Source of the DNA: Obelidium mucronatum
Lineage: Eukaryota > Chytridiomycota > Chytridiomycetes > Chytridiales > Chytriomycetaceae
DNA: 58,849 nucleotides
NCBI GenBank assembly: GCA_025765595.1
Contig: JAIVFH010000168.1
Span: 1-58,849, forward strand
Direction of reading: 5' to 3'
Shown here: positions 9,268-20,260 of the stretch, piece after piece
Layout: every line of letters begins with the position of its first letter
Numbering within the stretch: position 1 is the first letter of the stretch
Made by a program: the position numbers and the translations under genes
Notes under the pieces: model-generated
What the model was told of the DNA's origin: nothing
Seen by the model: only the letters and a program-made list of their open reading frames with translations
Databases searched by the model: none

Positions 9268-10937
9268 TTACTGCTCTTCACCAGCGATTTGGCGCTCCCG
9301 AGCTTCTTGCTATAAAATAAAAAAAGATTTGTTAGAATTTGTAGAGAGATCGATGCGCAAATTACCTGGTATTTCACAACTGTCCAATCAAACACATAAT
9401 CATAGTGAAATCCTTCACGCACAAACAAATCTCTAAAGATTTTGCGAAGGTAACTGTAGTCAGGTTTGTCGTCGAATCTGAGAGAGCGTGTGTAGTTCAG
9501 GTATACAACAAATTCGTTGGGGAAACCACTGAACCATAAATGAAAGTGTTAAGTACCCTCAATTTTTCCGTAACAGTTATCAACAACAAACCGGCATAAA
9601 TGGTCCGCAGGCGTTGTCATCTTCTTTTCCATAATGCGATCGTATTTTTGCTTTTTTGTTGCAGCCTTGAGGCCTTGCCACGGTAACGAGCCCCGGCAGA
9701 AATACATCAGCACGTATCCAAGAGATTCCAAATCATCTCGGCGAGATTGTTCTAAAATTATGGTAAGAGAACTGACGACTGAAAAAAAAAGAAAAAGAAA
9801 AAAAAACAGAAAACCCCACAAAAAATATAACTCACCGACACCCAAATGTGTGTTGATACTGACATATCTGGCTGTTCCCGTCAAGTTCTTGTTTTCCTTG
9901 TATGGAATGTGAAGGTGTGTTTTTGGGTCTCTGTATTTTTTCGCCAACCCAAAATCAATAACGTTCACTTGGTTTCCACGTTTTCCCAGGCCCATCAAAA
10001 AGTTATCTGGTTTAATATCACGATGAATGAAATTCTTGGAATGGATGTATTCAATGCGTGAGAGCTAATTTGAGTTTGGAAAATATAAAATAAAAAGAAG
10101 GCCAACATTGTAGTAAGTACAACATCCACCACAGCAAGGAAAAAAAAAATCAAAATGGCACGCACCAATTGATCGGCAAGGAGAAGAACGGTTTTGAGAG
10201 AGAATTTACGTCCACAAAAGTTGAACAAGTCTTCGAGAGAAGGCCCCAACAGGTCAACAACCATGCAGTTGTATCCAGCTTCAACACCAAAGTATCGTAC
10301 AAATGGAATTCCGACTGGGTATGAAAAGTAAGAAACAAATTCTGAAAAGATATGGGGTAGGTCCGACAACAACAGGCAACAGCAACGCCCAACCCCAAAG
10401 CCCCCCCGTCTAAAAGCACCACGACCTCTCATCGCCCTTAATTTAATTTTTGATGGAGTGACTTCAGCAGCGCCCTCCGGTCAGCGAAAGAAGCGCACGT
10501 TGTATATCCAGTCCAGTAGACACCACACAGCGAAACACAACCAAACCCCTGCCCGCCACCCACGCCAAACTAGCCCCAGCCCCAGCCCCAACAAAACCGC
10601 CGCCGCCGCCCCGTCACAAGCAACACGCAGCACGTACCGCCGCCGGCCAGCGACTTGTACACGCGGGCTTCGTATTCCAGCTGCGGGTGCTTCGCGCGCA
10701 CGGACTCGAGTTTGATGGCGACTTCCTCGCCGTTGATTGTGTTCGTTCCTAAGGAGAAGCGGCGTTAGCGGCGGCGAGAAAACGCAACCCAAACAGCGGC
10801 GCACCGAGGAAGATGTCGCCAAAGGACCCGGACCCGATCTTGCGGCCAAGGCGGTACTTGCCGCCGATGCCGAGCTCAGTCAGCGGGTGCGGCGTGGACG
10901 CCGACGCCGCGGCGGGAGCTCCTCCTGGCACTTGCAT
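9268..10937 (-). CDS. Casein kinase 1 (delta/epsilon, Hrr25-like)
   Basis: Seven exons: 10937-10805, 10748-10638, 10314-10166, 10064-9836, 9751-9592, 9528-9366, 9309-9268, giving 328 residues with all junctions GT-AG and in phase. A Ser/Thr kinase acting in vesicle traffic, cell cycle and DNA repair in other fungi. Visible motifs are the P-loop [17 protein letters not shown] with the ATP lysine, [10 protein letters not shown] catalytic loop, [23 protein letters not shown] (CK1-specific activation segment), and the C-lobe ending [19 protein letters not shown]. The protein stops only 13 residues after the kinase fold, so it lacks the long regulatory tail of animal CK1 delta/epsilon. The second intron is unusually long (323 nt). 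The N-terminus is GC-rich. Confidence 0.93.
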
Positions 10938-11030
10938 TTATTATTTGCTGTTTAATTTTATTCTTGAGAAAGAAAGAAAGAAAGAAAGAAGAATGTCTTG
11001 ATATCGTGGCTGTTTATTTCTTTTACTGCT

Positions 11031-13306
11031 TTACTGCCGGTATTTCTCAAGCGCTGCGTTCAAAATACGCCGTTCTTCGGTGCGGACTGTCAATGCCCAG
11101 CGGATTGGGCTGCTGTCCCCAACACTCTGCGCGAAAATATAATCAGCTGCTATTGAAGAAGAACTTGTTCTTACCGTTAATTCTTCCAGTTTTTTCAATT
11201 CTTCCACCCCGTCAGTTCCGTCATAGCTCGATAATCGCTGTGAGGCCGCTGAATTCAAAATTGCATGAATTTGATGGAAAATAGGCTTCTCTGTAGCCTT
11301 GACAGGCTGGGCCTTTCCTTTCTTTGTTTTTGGAGTCGCAATCCAAGTTTCTAGTCCATTCTCCACAATCTAATTTTTTCTTTAAGAAAACTGATAAAAG
11401 CTGAAACCTTCTGGCTCTTACATGGGTGATGTACTTCTTAACGGCCGATTCGTCTTTTGTAAACGTTTGGAAGGCTTTTGAGTCTAGTAGTACCAAGTGT
11501 AGAAAGGCAATGAGCTCCATGCTGGCTTCTCCATCGTTTTTGAAGTGAAAAACGTCATTGTCCTTCAGGTAGTCTTTCGGATCTTTCTTGCCGTCATGGT
11601 CATGTGCGCAATCATCGCCATGCTCATGGTCGTCGGACTCATCGTCGCTTTCCCAGTCGTCGTCATTCTCATCATCATCTTCACCATGAAGGGCAAAATC
11701 AACAATCTTTCTGCCCACTTCACGCCAAAACCCTGTTCGTTCAAGCAACACCTTATCTCCAACTACATCCCGCAAGGTTTCCAACAAAAACTCCACATTC
11801 ACCTTGACATTGTTGTTTGGATTATTTAGTTCGGCGAATCCATAGAGATTCAATAGCTTTGCGTTTGTGTGGTCGCCAGTAAATGTTGTAGATTTCGCCA
11901 CCTGCTTTAACTGGGCGAACAATCGTGATGTCCAAAGCATCTTCCACTTCTTGGTCATGGCTCTCCTGCTCATGGGACTTTTGCTGAGAGCTTGAATTGT
12001 TTCCTCCCTTTGTCTTTTTGCTTCCCGCTTTTGTGTCAACCAACTCAGGAACTGGCTCCTCAATGTTAAATAACCATGATTCATCTTCAGCATCTTCATC
12101 TTCTTCATCTTCCCAATCTTCTTTATCAGCGTCCCCGCCTTTCTCCTTTTTTCCTTCACTTTTAGCCACATTATAACTCTCAATAACTTTTGCAACCAGA
12201 TCCTTCTTGTACAAACAATCGCTGCTATCCACTCCAATCTGGTTCAAAATAATTTTCAGCTCTTTGATGCTTAACCCGCTCAACTCTTCTTCAGTCATAT
12301 CATTGCCATCATCTTCTCCATTGTCACCTTCACCACCTTCGTGATCTTCATTTCCGCAGCAGTTTCCATGAGGATCATGCTCGTGACCGTCTTCTCCTTC
12401 ATCATCGCTCCATATACAATCACAGCCTCCTTCAACAGCTCCGCAAAAGACACAAACATCGCCTTCGCCTTCAATGTGGACATGTTCTGCACCACTTTTG
12501 TGGTTAAACAAGTCAGCAAGCGGAACAAGAGCATCACCGTCTGAGTTTCCCAAAAAAAACAAAGAGAAGTTGTTTAAAAAATAAAATAAAAAAAGTAAGT
12601 ATAAGTAAGAACAGAAAAACAAGCACTCAACGGTAAGCGTCAATCGCAAAAGCTCGACTCGTGACCAATGAACTCGCTTCCTGGAACATTGACCAATATT
12701 CGTTATCGTCGATGTTCGATGGAAACAGTTCCGGATTCGCTCTCGCAAAAGGAAGGATAATTTCCGTAAAATCACTGTACAGACTGTCTTTGTATTCCTT
12801 GTAAGGCGTATCTGTTGGAGAGAGAAGGTCCAGATCTGGTTGTGTCCAAAACAAGGGCGTCGGAGCCTTTGGTGGTAGAGAGTCAAGGTAAGGTTTCCAA
12901 GGCGATGGAGTCTTCTTGTTGTGTATTTGTTCAAAGAGGAGAGCAAGCGTCAAAGCAAGAGTTCCCACGAGGTCTTCCTGATCTTAAAATAATGGAAGTG
13001 TCAAGAGTTGAATGTCGGGTATATCCCGAGCAAACACATACCAATCAGATCTGCAATTGCACTGCTCTTTGCACTCAAGCAAGATACCTTTGGAATAGAT
13101 CCGATGATTGTGTCTGTCTTGAGTAGCGCCTTTGCCGTCACGTTAAACTCTTCCGATTCGTTGACATTGATGCTAACTAGATTCGGATTGAACGCAATCT
13201 TCTGGTCTTTAAACCATTTCAAGAGGTTTTCGCGTTTAGCGCTGGCGCTGCTGCTGTTACCGCTTTTGCTTGTTGGTCTTACTTTCGTTGTCTTCTTGGG
13301 TGGCAT
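11031..13306 (-). CDS. SET-domain lysine methyltransferase (LSMT/RKM type) with acidic SAP-containing insert
   Basis: Exons 13306-13042, 12982-12632, 12540-11422, 11369-11175, 11126-11031. Proteins of this class methylate ribosomal proteins, histones or Rubisco-type substrates. The SET core begins with GTLALTLALLFE, continues through FAIDAYHGDALVPLADLFNH, and resumes with GDHTNAKLLNLYGFAE, the N-x-Y-G SAM-binding region. A C-terminal helical substrate-binding region ends LTVRTEERRILNAALEKY. A roughly 200-residue acidic insertion (about 12480-11960) splits the SET core. It holds a SAP-like helix pair (LSGLSIKELKIILNQIGVD). A second His/Asp/Glu-rich acidic insert follows later. At 11871-11882 the frame shifts by one base inside the NxYG motif: TAC TGG CGA must be read TAC then GGC GAC. 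Substrate unknown. Confidence 0.85.
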
Positions 13307-13746
13307 TTGATTTTTGATGCAAGAAAAAAAAAAAAAAAAACGTCCCGCGAACCTGTCCGGCGGTCCGCCTTTTGTATGCTTATACATACATCTCTGGTAC
13401 TTAACTATTCGATCGATTCTTGTGATCGGCTTGAGTGTGGTTATAACTGAACGTCGGTGGTTGTGGAAGTGACTGGGAAGATACAAAGACTCGGCAGGGC
13501 AATGTATAGAATGACTCGAGATCTAAGTCCTGACAGAAAATTGATGTGGGTGTTTGGCATTTTATACTCAAAGAGAAAGTTCGTTACAATGAATATGATT
13601 GGCGCCTTGGCGGCTGTCCTGCTTTCCGTTCTTCATGCTACCCGCAACTGCCTCCCAAAGTCAAGTAGCACTGCAAACCCAAAATGTGGATTTTGAGCGA
13701 TGAAAAAGAGGATGCGGAGTGGAGGGATATATATTTATGTGATGCA
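13307..13746. other. Intergenic: promoter side of the SET gene and 3' side of the copper transporter
   Basis: About 440 bases with no gene I can support. It holds an A tract just upstream of the SET start and short unrelated open frames. Promoter elements cannot be assigned by eye. Confidence 0.4.
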
Positions 13747-15022
13747 TTACAACGCAAACAAGAATGCTCCAACAGCCAGACCAAAAACGACAGATAAACA
13801 CATGTTAACATTAAAAGTGGCAACAAGAAGCACTAGCGAAACCAAAGAGATTCCTTCCAACGCTTTGACAATACTTCTCAGACTCCTGACACGAACTTGC
13901 CGTTTGATTATGATTGAATAAAATCGCAGTCGCTGAGAGACTGACCGCTGAACACGTTGCAAGAGTGGAATACGCAGGGTATTATCACCGCCAGTTTCTG
14001 CGGTACCATTTGTATTAGGAATCACTTCTTCTTCAGGCTGTTCAATCACTGCCTCCAATTCGGCTTTCCAAGAAACTTCCCATCCGACGCGTAATTGACC
14101 AAGAATTCATAGATAAGGCCAACCAGGACACCGAAAGCAATAGCGAGTATATCATGGAATGAATTTGAAGGAACGGCCCACTCAAACAGAACATGGTCTT
14201 TATCGAAGGCGGAATGCAGGAATGGAGTCAAAGTGAGTGCCGATGGATCGTCAGGACAGGACAGACCCGCGAGTGGAAAGCGCGAGTATTCGCACAGAGA
14301 ATGCACGTTTGCGCAGGCTGGATGGGCGGCCCTTTTACGCGACGAGCACAGCGTGTGCAGCGTCAGCAGCGGGTCCCTGCATTTGTCACCGCGTGAGTCA
14401 CCGCGTGAGTCATCGGCGCATTCGGCGCACAGGGCGGCGTCCCACGCGGCGGCGCACGCGCGCGCAACGAGGGCGGCGGCGGCGGCGGCGGACGGCGGCA
14501 GCGCGTCTTCGGGCGGCGCGCGGCGGCACGCGGCGACCAGCGACGCGCGGCGGCACAGCGCGCCGAACGTGGCGCAGCCGCGGCTCGCAGGCAGCTGCGT
14601 CGGCGCACGCGGCCGCAAGCAGCGCGAACGAGCCGGCGCACACTAGCGCGCCGCTGCGTGCGTCGGCGTCACAGACTCGCTTTAGCGAAGCAAGCTTCGG
14701 CGCGGTGAGTCACGCTGAGTCATCGCACAAGAAAGAAAGAAAGACAAAAACCTGGCTTTCGTGGGTCGTTGGCGCACACATCGGCAAGCATTGTTTCTGC
14801 TTGGTTTTCCGGGAAGCTGGAAGGAAATGCAATGGTCGCGGGTCTAAACCAAACTATTGGTAAGAACTGGAAGCAAAGCAAACAAGTACAAGCACACAAC
14901 CATACCGGATCAAATACACACGAATCTGCAGGCTGCGCCACAACACTGCTTTGAATATTCATGAGTGCGATTGTCATGAGCAGTAGAGGAAAGGCCCGAT
15001 AGATGGTTTGCTGAGACGGCAT
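13747..15022 (-). CDS. CTR-family copper transporter-like protein with Cys-rich N-terminus
   Basis: ATG at 15022 begins MPSQQTIYRAFPLLLMTIAL, a probable signal peptide ending near VVAQPADS. A GT-AG intron starts at 14905 and a second near 14755; acceptor choice is uncertain. A very GC-rich, Ala/Arg/Cys-rich segment follows (14690-14340). The membrane part fits the CTR fold: DHVLFEWAVPSNSFHD then TM1 (ILAIAFGVLVGLIYEFL), a long cytosolic loop (VIEQPEEEVIPNTNG), TM2 (ISLVSLVLLVATFNVNM), and TM3 with the GxxxG packing motif (GLAVGAFLF). CTR proteins form trimers that import Cu(I). The Met clusters and the MxxxM of TM2 are missing, and cysteines may serve instead. The frame breaks near 14095-14105 just after TM1, consistent with one missing base. 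Moderately sure of the family. Confidence 0.65.
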
Positions 15023-15117
15023 CTTGCAGGCTTAAATAAATAATATAAATTCAAAGCGTTAAAATAATACAAGCATTAATAATATAAATCTATACACTTA
15101 AACTCCAATGTATTTAA

Positions 15118-18100
15118 CTACTGAGTTCGTGCGTCATGCATTCCTCCATCTTTTGACTTCCACTTTTTCGGAATATTTGTGCTGTTGTCATCATCCACCA
15201 CTTCCACATCAAGCTTTTCCGCCGAGTTTTTAACGTCCTCCTTCATTCCAACAACCACCATTCCTTTCGCCATACTACCTCTTCTATTTGCTTTTCTCTT
15301 CAACCTATCCACTCGATCAGGTGACAGCGAATCCAAGCTGCATGACATTCGGTTTGGTGGCAAGCGCCCGCCATCCACACCAGCAACCAAGAACGGGTCG
15401 CTTCCCATAGCATCCCCACCACTGGTCGCAGCAGCGCCCCCATTATTCGTCAAATCAGGCGCCGAAACCGTCATATGCACTACATCTGCAACCGTTTCCT
15501 CCATAACCTCCAACTCTGGTTCAGAAACATACCGCGGAAGCAGCTGCCACCAGCCAGCAACAGCAAGCGGCAGCCACGGCCGTGGAAGCGGCTTTGAAAA
15601 CACTGGATTCAAATAAGACACCGGATACCGCTCCAAAAGGGATTCTTCGGGCGTTAATACCACATGCGGTTCCAATACAACATCATCTATATCTTGACTC
15701 GTAGAATCGTTGGGGTTCGGCGATGGGTCTGATGCCGCCATATCCGTGCAATCTGAGATTGTTATAGCCATTCCCAACTGATGGTGCTGTGGCTGTTCGT
15801 TCTTTTTCGGCGGTTTCAATTCATCGAGAACTACAACTGCATCTGGCTCTTGAGTCAATCGAGCGGGTGATGGTGCACGCAGAGATGTGTGGCCGGGTTT
15901 CGGAGAACTAGGAGCCGATGGAGAAGTTGGTGATAAGGAAGCCGGGCGGCTCGATACTTTTCGGCTTTTTGGTAACAAATGCGATAGCGTGAACTCTTTG
16001 TCTGGTTCATTGGGCGGCAATAGGGGTTGCGTGCTCAATTGAGGCGGCGGTAGTTGATCTAAAGGAACTAGACGTGTTCGCTTTTCAAATGTCTGTTTGC
16101 AATGGCCATGGAAAATCAGACTTGTGGGAATAAGAACCAGCGGAACAATTGCGCAAAATGATGCTGTTTTTTGTTTTGGAATGTGCGTGGATGAGTTGAC
16201 TTTTCTTACTACACTACTTTTCTTACTGCACTCCTTTTGAATTTTACCTGATTTAATAATAAACATCCCCGCCATAGTTATCTGAAAGATAATCAACCCA
16301 GCTATAATTCGAGTGAATGCCATGGACCAGTGTCTGCCATAGGCCTCCCACTCTTTAACGTACACAAACAGAAGCTAATAATATATATCCTCAATCAGCA
16401 CCACACATCAAAAGCCAAAATAAATATAGAAACCTGATTTCTGTATACGACATATCCAATGGCAAAATAAATTGTTGCCGGAATCAAAATTAAAGGGGCT
16501 AAATCCAAATCAGTCTTCCAACATACTAAAACTAAAAAAAAAGAAGACACTTTGAGACTTACCAACCACCGAATACAACAACCCAATAATAAAAATCAAA
16601 ATATGAATCGGATATAAAATCCCAAAATTGAGATATGATGTCGCCAGATTCATTTCATGCATCTATCCAAAAGTTTTCAGTATCCTAGTCAGTACTTTGC
16701 TTCCAGTTGATTTTTGTTACACACCTGTCTGGGCGTCAAATTGGAATACTTGCAAAAGGCATTCCAAATCAAGATGGCCGGTCGTAATAACTCCAAAGCG
16801 AAAAAGACGCAGTCAATGGCTACATCGTATCGGTATTGCAATTACTTAAATGCAATATACAGAAGAAAAATAAAAAGACTTACTGATATAGTTGATAAAA
16901 AATGTCGCGCCATTCGGAAGAGTGTTTGCCATGATATTAAAGATAGTGACTGGATTGGCGACCAGACTGCCAATCATGTTCAGAACTGCTGTCGACAGAG
17001 TGAACACAAGGAGAACGTTGAAGAGCAGGAAGAAAAAGTAATGATCCAATGTTCGAGTTTCGATTTTACTGCGAGATTCAAGGCCTTGTAGTCCAATTAT
17101 GACTGTATTTAGAAATATCCACCTATTAGCACAAACAGTAGTTGACTGAGAAAAGGCAGATTCTTACATTCAAAAATGTAAGGAATAACAGTATTAAAGA
17201 TGTTTACTACAAGTGGTGGGCCCGATAGTTTTCAGGAACACATAGAGGTGATTGTTTTTTGCGATTTGTGATATGATGGGACTTAGTGAAGGGACTTTGG
17301 CGAGTTCTTCAATATTGGTTAGCGTGGCAACCAATCCTGCTGGAACGATCCAGAAAAAAGTGAATGCGATACAGATTCCGTTCACAATGTATGCTTGTAT
17401 TTGACGACGTGCGGGATGTAGAGAGATGGTGTTCCAATTCACATCCTGTGGAGCGGGTGCCAGGCTGATACGCATTTTGTAGCGATTAAAAGAGCTGAAG
17501 AGAAGAACTTGGCAGGCGATCTATGCTCGAACAATAAATTCAATTAAAAAAAAGATACTTTAAATGTTAGGAAAAGTTTTCACCTGCGCAGCACGCTGTG
17601 TTTTGAAAGTAACAAAAGCCTGATCCATTCTCATTCATGGTATCCTCCTTTTCTTTCAAGACATTCCACTCAAGAGCCTTGACACGCTCCATTCTCACCA
17701 TCGCCGTCAACTTATTCAAATGACTTGTATAATAATCAATAGCGTCATCAGAGCTCCCGGCCCTCTTTGTAGCCGCTTTATCTTTATGAAACCGATGCCT
17801 TTGCAACCATGACAGCTTGGGCCGCAACTTTTGAACAGTCTCCTCATCCAAATGCTGCGACGTGATGGCCAATGACGAATCCCCATCTCCAGCCGGAACC
17901 AACAATTCCGAAGTCTTCAAGATTTTTCGTTTCGCATGCCACCACACAGAGTCTATTGTAACTTTCCCCGTTTTTTTCGAATACTCAATCTGCTTTCTCG
18001 CATTCTCAATGTTCTTGGCCCAATGGAAAAAAGCCTTCTCCAGCCCAGTAAGCGCCTTCTGCCGCTCTTGCAGTAATTTCCCGACAACAGCATTTGCATT

Positions 18101-19139
18101 CTTTTTGCTATGCTTCCCCGTCACTGCGGATGCAAGACCACCGCCTCCTGTGGAGACGACACTCCGATCCATGATTGCGATTTCCACTTCCCCGATCCCA
18201 AGGCCAGAAAACCAAGCCGTTAGTTTTGGTCCACTCCGTAGCGATTTGGGGATATTCTGAACAAGTACGGTACGAAGCTGAAGTGCCTCATTTGTTCTCC
18301 ACGCAGGTCTAGCTCCCGATCCATGTGTGTTATCTTCGCGCAGATACGTGCTTGATAGAGTCGCATAGTCTTTGTACCCGCGAAACAGCGTGTAGTAGGT
18401 ACTCACAGTGACCAAAAAGACAAACACAGCATGAGCAATCAAGAAGGACGATCCATCCTCGATATTTGAAATTGAAAACTGGTATAATCCAAGTTGAGCA
18501 AATTCCGTTTCGTTTTTGATGAGATTCAGGTTGTGTTCTGGGTTCGTGGAGAAATAATTGATTCCCGTGAGAATCGGAGTCACAACGAGTGTTAACCCGA
18601 GGAATTGGATGAATGACATTTTGAGAAAACGGAGGAACCTGTGTTTTTTTTGTGGGTGTTGTTTGGATTTAAGAGGAGATTGACGGAATCTCGTTGGTAC
18701 TCACATGGTCGCGTCCAGACCAACTTTTTCAACAATATAAGACTCTGGAATAAATATCGCTGTCTTGACCCATCCGAATAAAGAATCAGGCACATCGGGA
18801 GATTCCTTCCTTTTTGTTTTTGTTTTTTTTTTTTAAGGTGGGGTCAGACCAAAACACAGCCACACTACAGCCTATGCTAAACCTGCAAGCTTCGACACGC
18901 GTATAAAACAGCTTAAAGAATATTTTTTGTCTTCGCAAGATCTCGTGGATAAGGACGCATGCTATCGATATTATTGTAGCCACCAGGGCCAAGACGATTG
19001 TGCCTTGGACAGAGGGATCGGCAACATAAAAAAGCTTTGTGCCTGTAGAGTTAACTCCAGGTGATATTGACGGAGATGAAGATGAAGTAACGGATGACGT
19101 TGAAGTCGGTGGAGCAAACGCGATGGATGTTGATGACAT
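15118..19139 (-). CDS. OSCA/TMEM63 (CSC1-like) stress-gated cation channel
   Basis: ATG at 19139, with introns 18882-18811, 18704-18639, 17583-17521 and several more towards 16.3 kb. The family forms mechanically or osmotically gated calcium-permeable channels in the plasma membrane or vacuole. Visible: TM0 (TIVLALVATIISIACVLIHEIL), the conserved VPDSLFGWVKTAIFIPE then VGLDATMFLRFLK, a long cytosolic loop with RNA-recognition-like flanks (LRTVLVQNIPKSLRSG; AFVTFKTQRAAQIACQ), the signature LAPAPQDVNWNTI, then the channel TM helices. The last roughly 400 residues (16365-15118) hold further TM helices and a long Ser/Pro-rich cytosolic tail. At 17618-17626 one surplus G breaks the frame: removing it restores GSAFVTFK, the expected sequence. 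Confidence 0.85.
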
Positions 19140-19294
19140 GGAAAACACAGGTAAAATATGAAAATAAAAAAAATGAAGAGTTTTTTTGGAAGAAAAGATA
19201 ATCTAAAAGAATATTAGAGAGAGAGAATAATCACGATTCGATGCGATAAATCAACTGAAAAAGATAAAATATCGCTCCTACAACCAAAAAAACA

Positions 19295-19813
19295 TCAATC
19301 ACAAGGCCCACGTCCGCTGCACCCAGTCACATTCCCAGGGTTACGCCAAATCACATTATCCAATCCGATATACAACACGACCTTGGCATCGGATTGCACG
19401 CACAAGTATGACGACTTTTCTTGATCTGTCAACAAAAGAACGCTCACCATTGATTGCGAAAAAGTATTCCCCGTTGTTCATGAACGGGCAGGATGTTAAA
19501 GTGTCCCCAGGATGCATGCACATTGCTAGACCCGCCTTGTGACCCCACGAATCCACATAGATCGTCTCCAAATCCGTTAAATCAAGTCTTTGGATTCGGC
19601 AAATTGAAACGAACTACTTAGATCAACTCCTTACGTTGCATCACTGCAAAATAGGGATCCAGATTGAAAGTACTGGCAGGCGCACAAAACTTCAGATAGA
19701 TCGAGGCATTGAGCCTGAATACCCTCGGCGACAAGCTGTGAGCAGCTTTTGAGCGCTTCCAAAGCGGCGGAAGCGATTCCAAGGAAGAACGTCCAACCAA
19801 TCAAGTCAGCCAA
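19295..19813 (-). CDS. Small bulb-type (B_lectin) mannose-lectin-like protein
   Basis: The conserved part spans three exons with introns 19634-19588 (47 nt) and 19447-19426 (22 nt, see findings). The spliced product ends PGDTLTSCPFMNNGEYFF, then LCVQSDAKVVLY and VIWRNPGNVTGCSG. This matches the B-lectin plan: L-x-x-G-x-x-L, an NG-x-Y turn, and QxDxNxVxY, here QSDAKVVLY with Lys in place of Asn. Such domains bind mannose. An N-terminal hydrophobic stretch (WTFFLGIASAALEAL) and several Cys suggest secretion. The frame begins with TTG at 19813 without a clear ATG, so an upstream exon is likely near 19.8-20.0 kb. A decayed relative lies at 46.7 kb. Confidence 0.6.
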
Positions 19814-20260
19814 TTTTGCATTTTTTTCAATTCCTTGGCATCATAGAAGGAACATGGGTCATGGATTTGATAAGACACGGATTTGATAAGAGGGTTGACG
19901 GTACCCTCTTTCAAGCGTCGCTTGTGTGATATGCCGATCCTTAAATGATTACGGTCGCCAGGTTCTTGACGCGTCATGCAAAATGGACCGACGCTAGTGT
20001 CACAAGTTGATATTTTCAAGTAAAACATGGTTTTTAGATATTCGAAATTATCTGAAATTATTTCCATCGATTACCTTTATTTTATTTATTTCACTTTATT
20101 TTATTTTATTACTTATGAAGTACATTATATTATTTATTGAAAAAAGTTTGGACAATCAAGACACCTTCCGCCGCTGCAAAAACAACTGCCTCAATCACTC
20201 AACTGTCACGCCTCACCTCAAACAAATACCTCCGCAATTTAAATTGAGTGCCAGCTCAAT

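Noticed and set aside
17627..17669. Possible 43-nt intron explaining the OSCA frame break
   Set aside because: The donor (GTCTTG) is poor, and deleting one surplus G instead restores the conserved GSAFVTFK.
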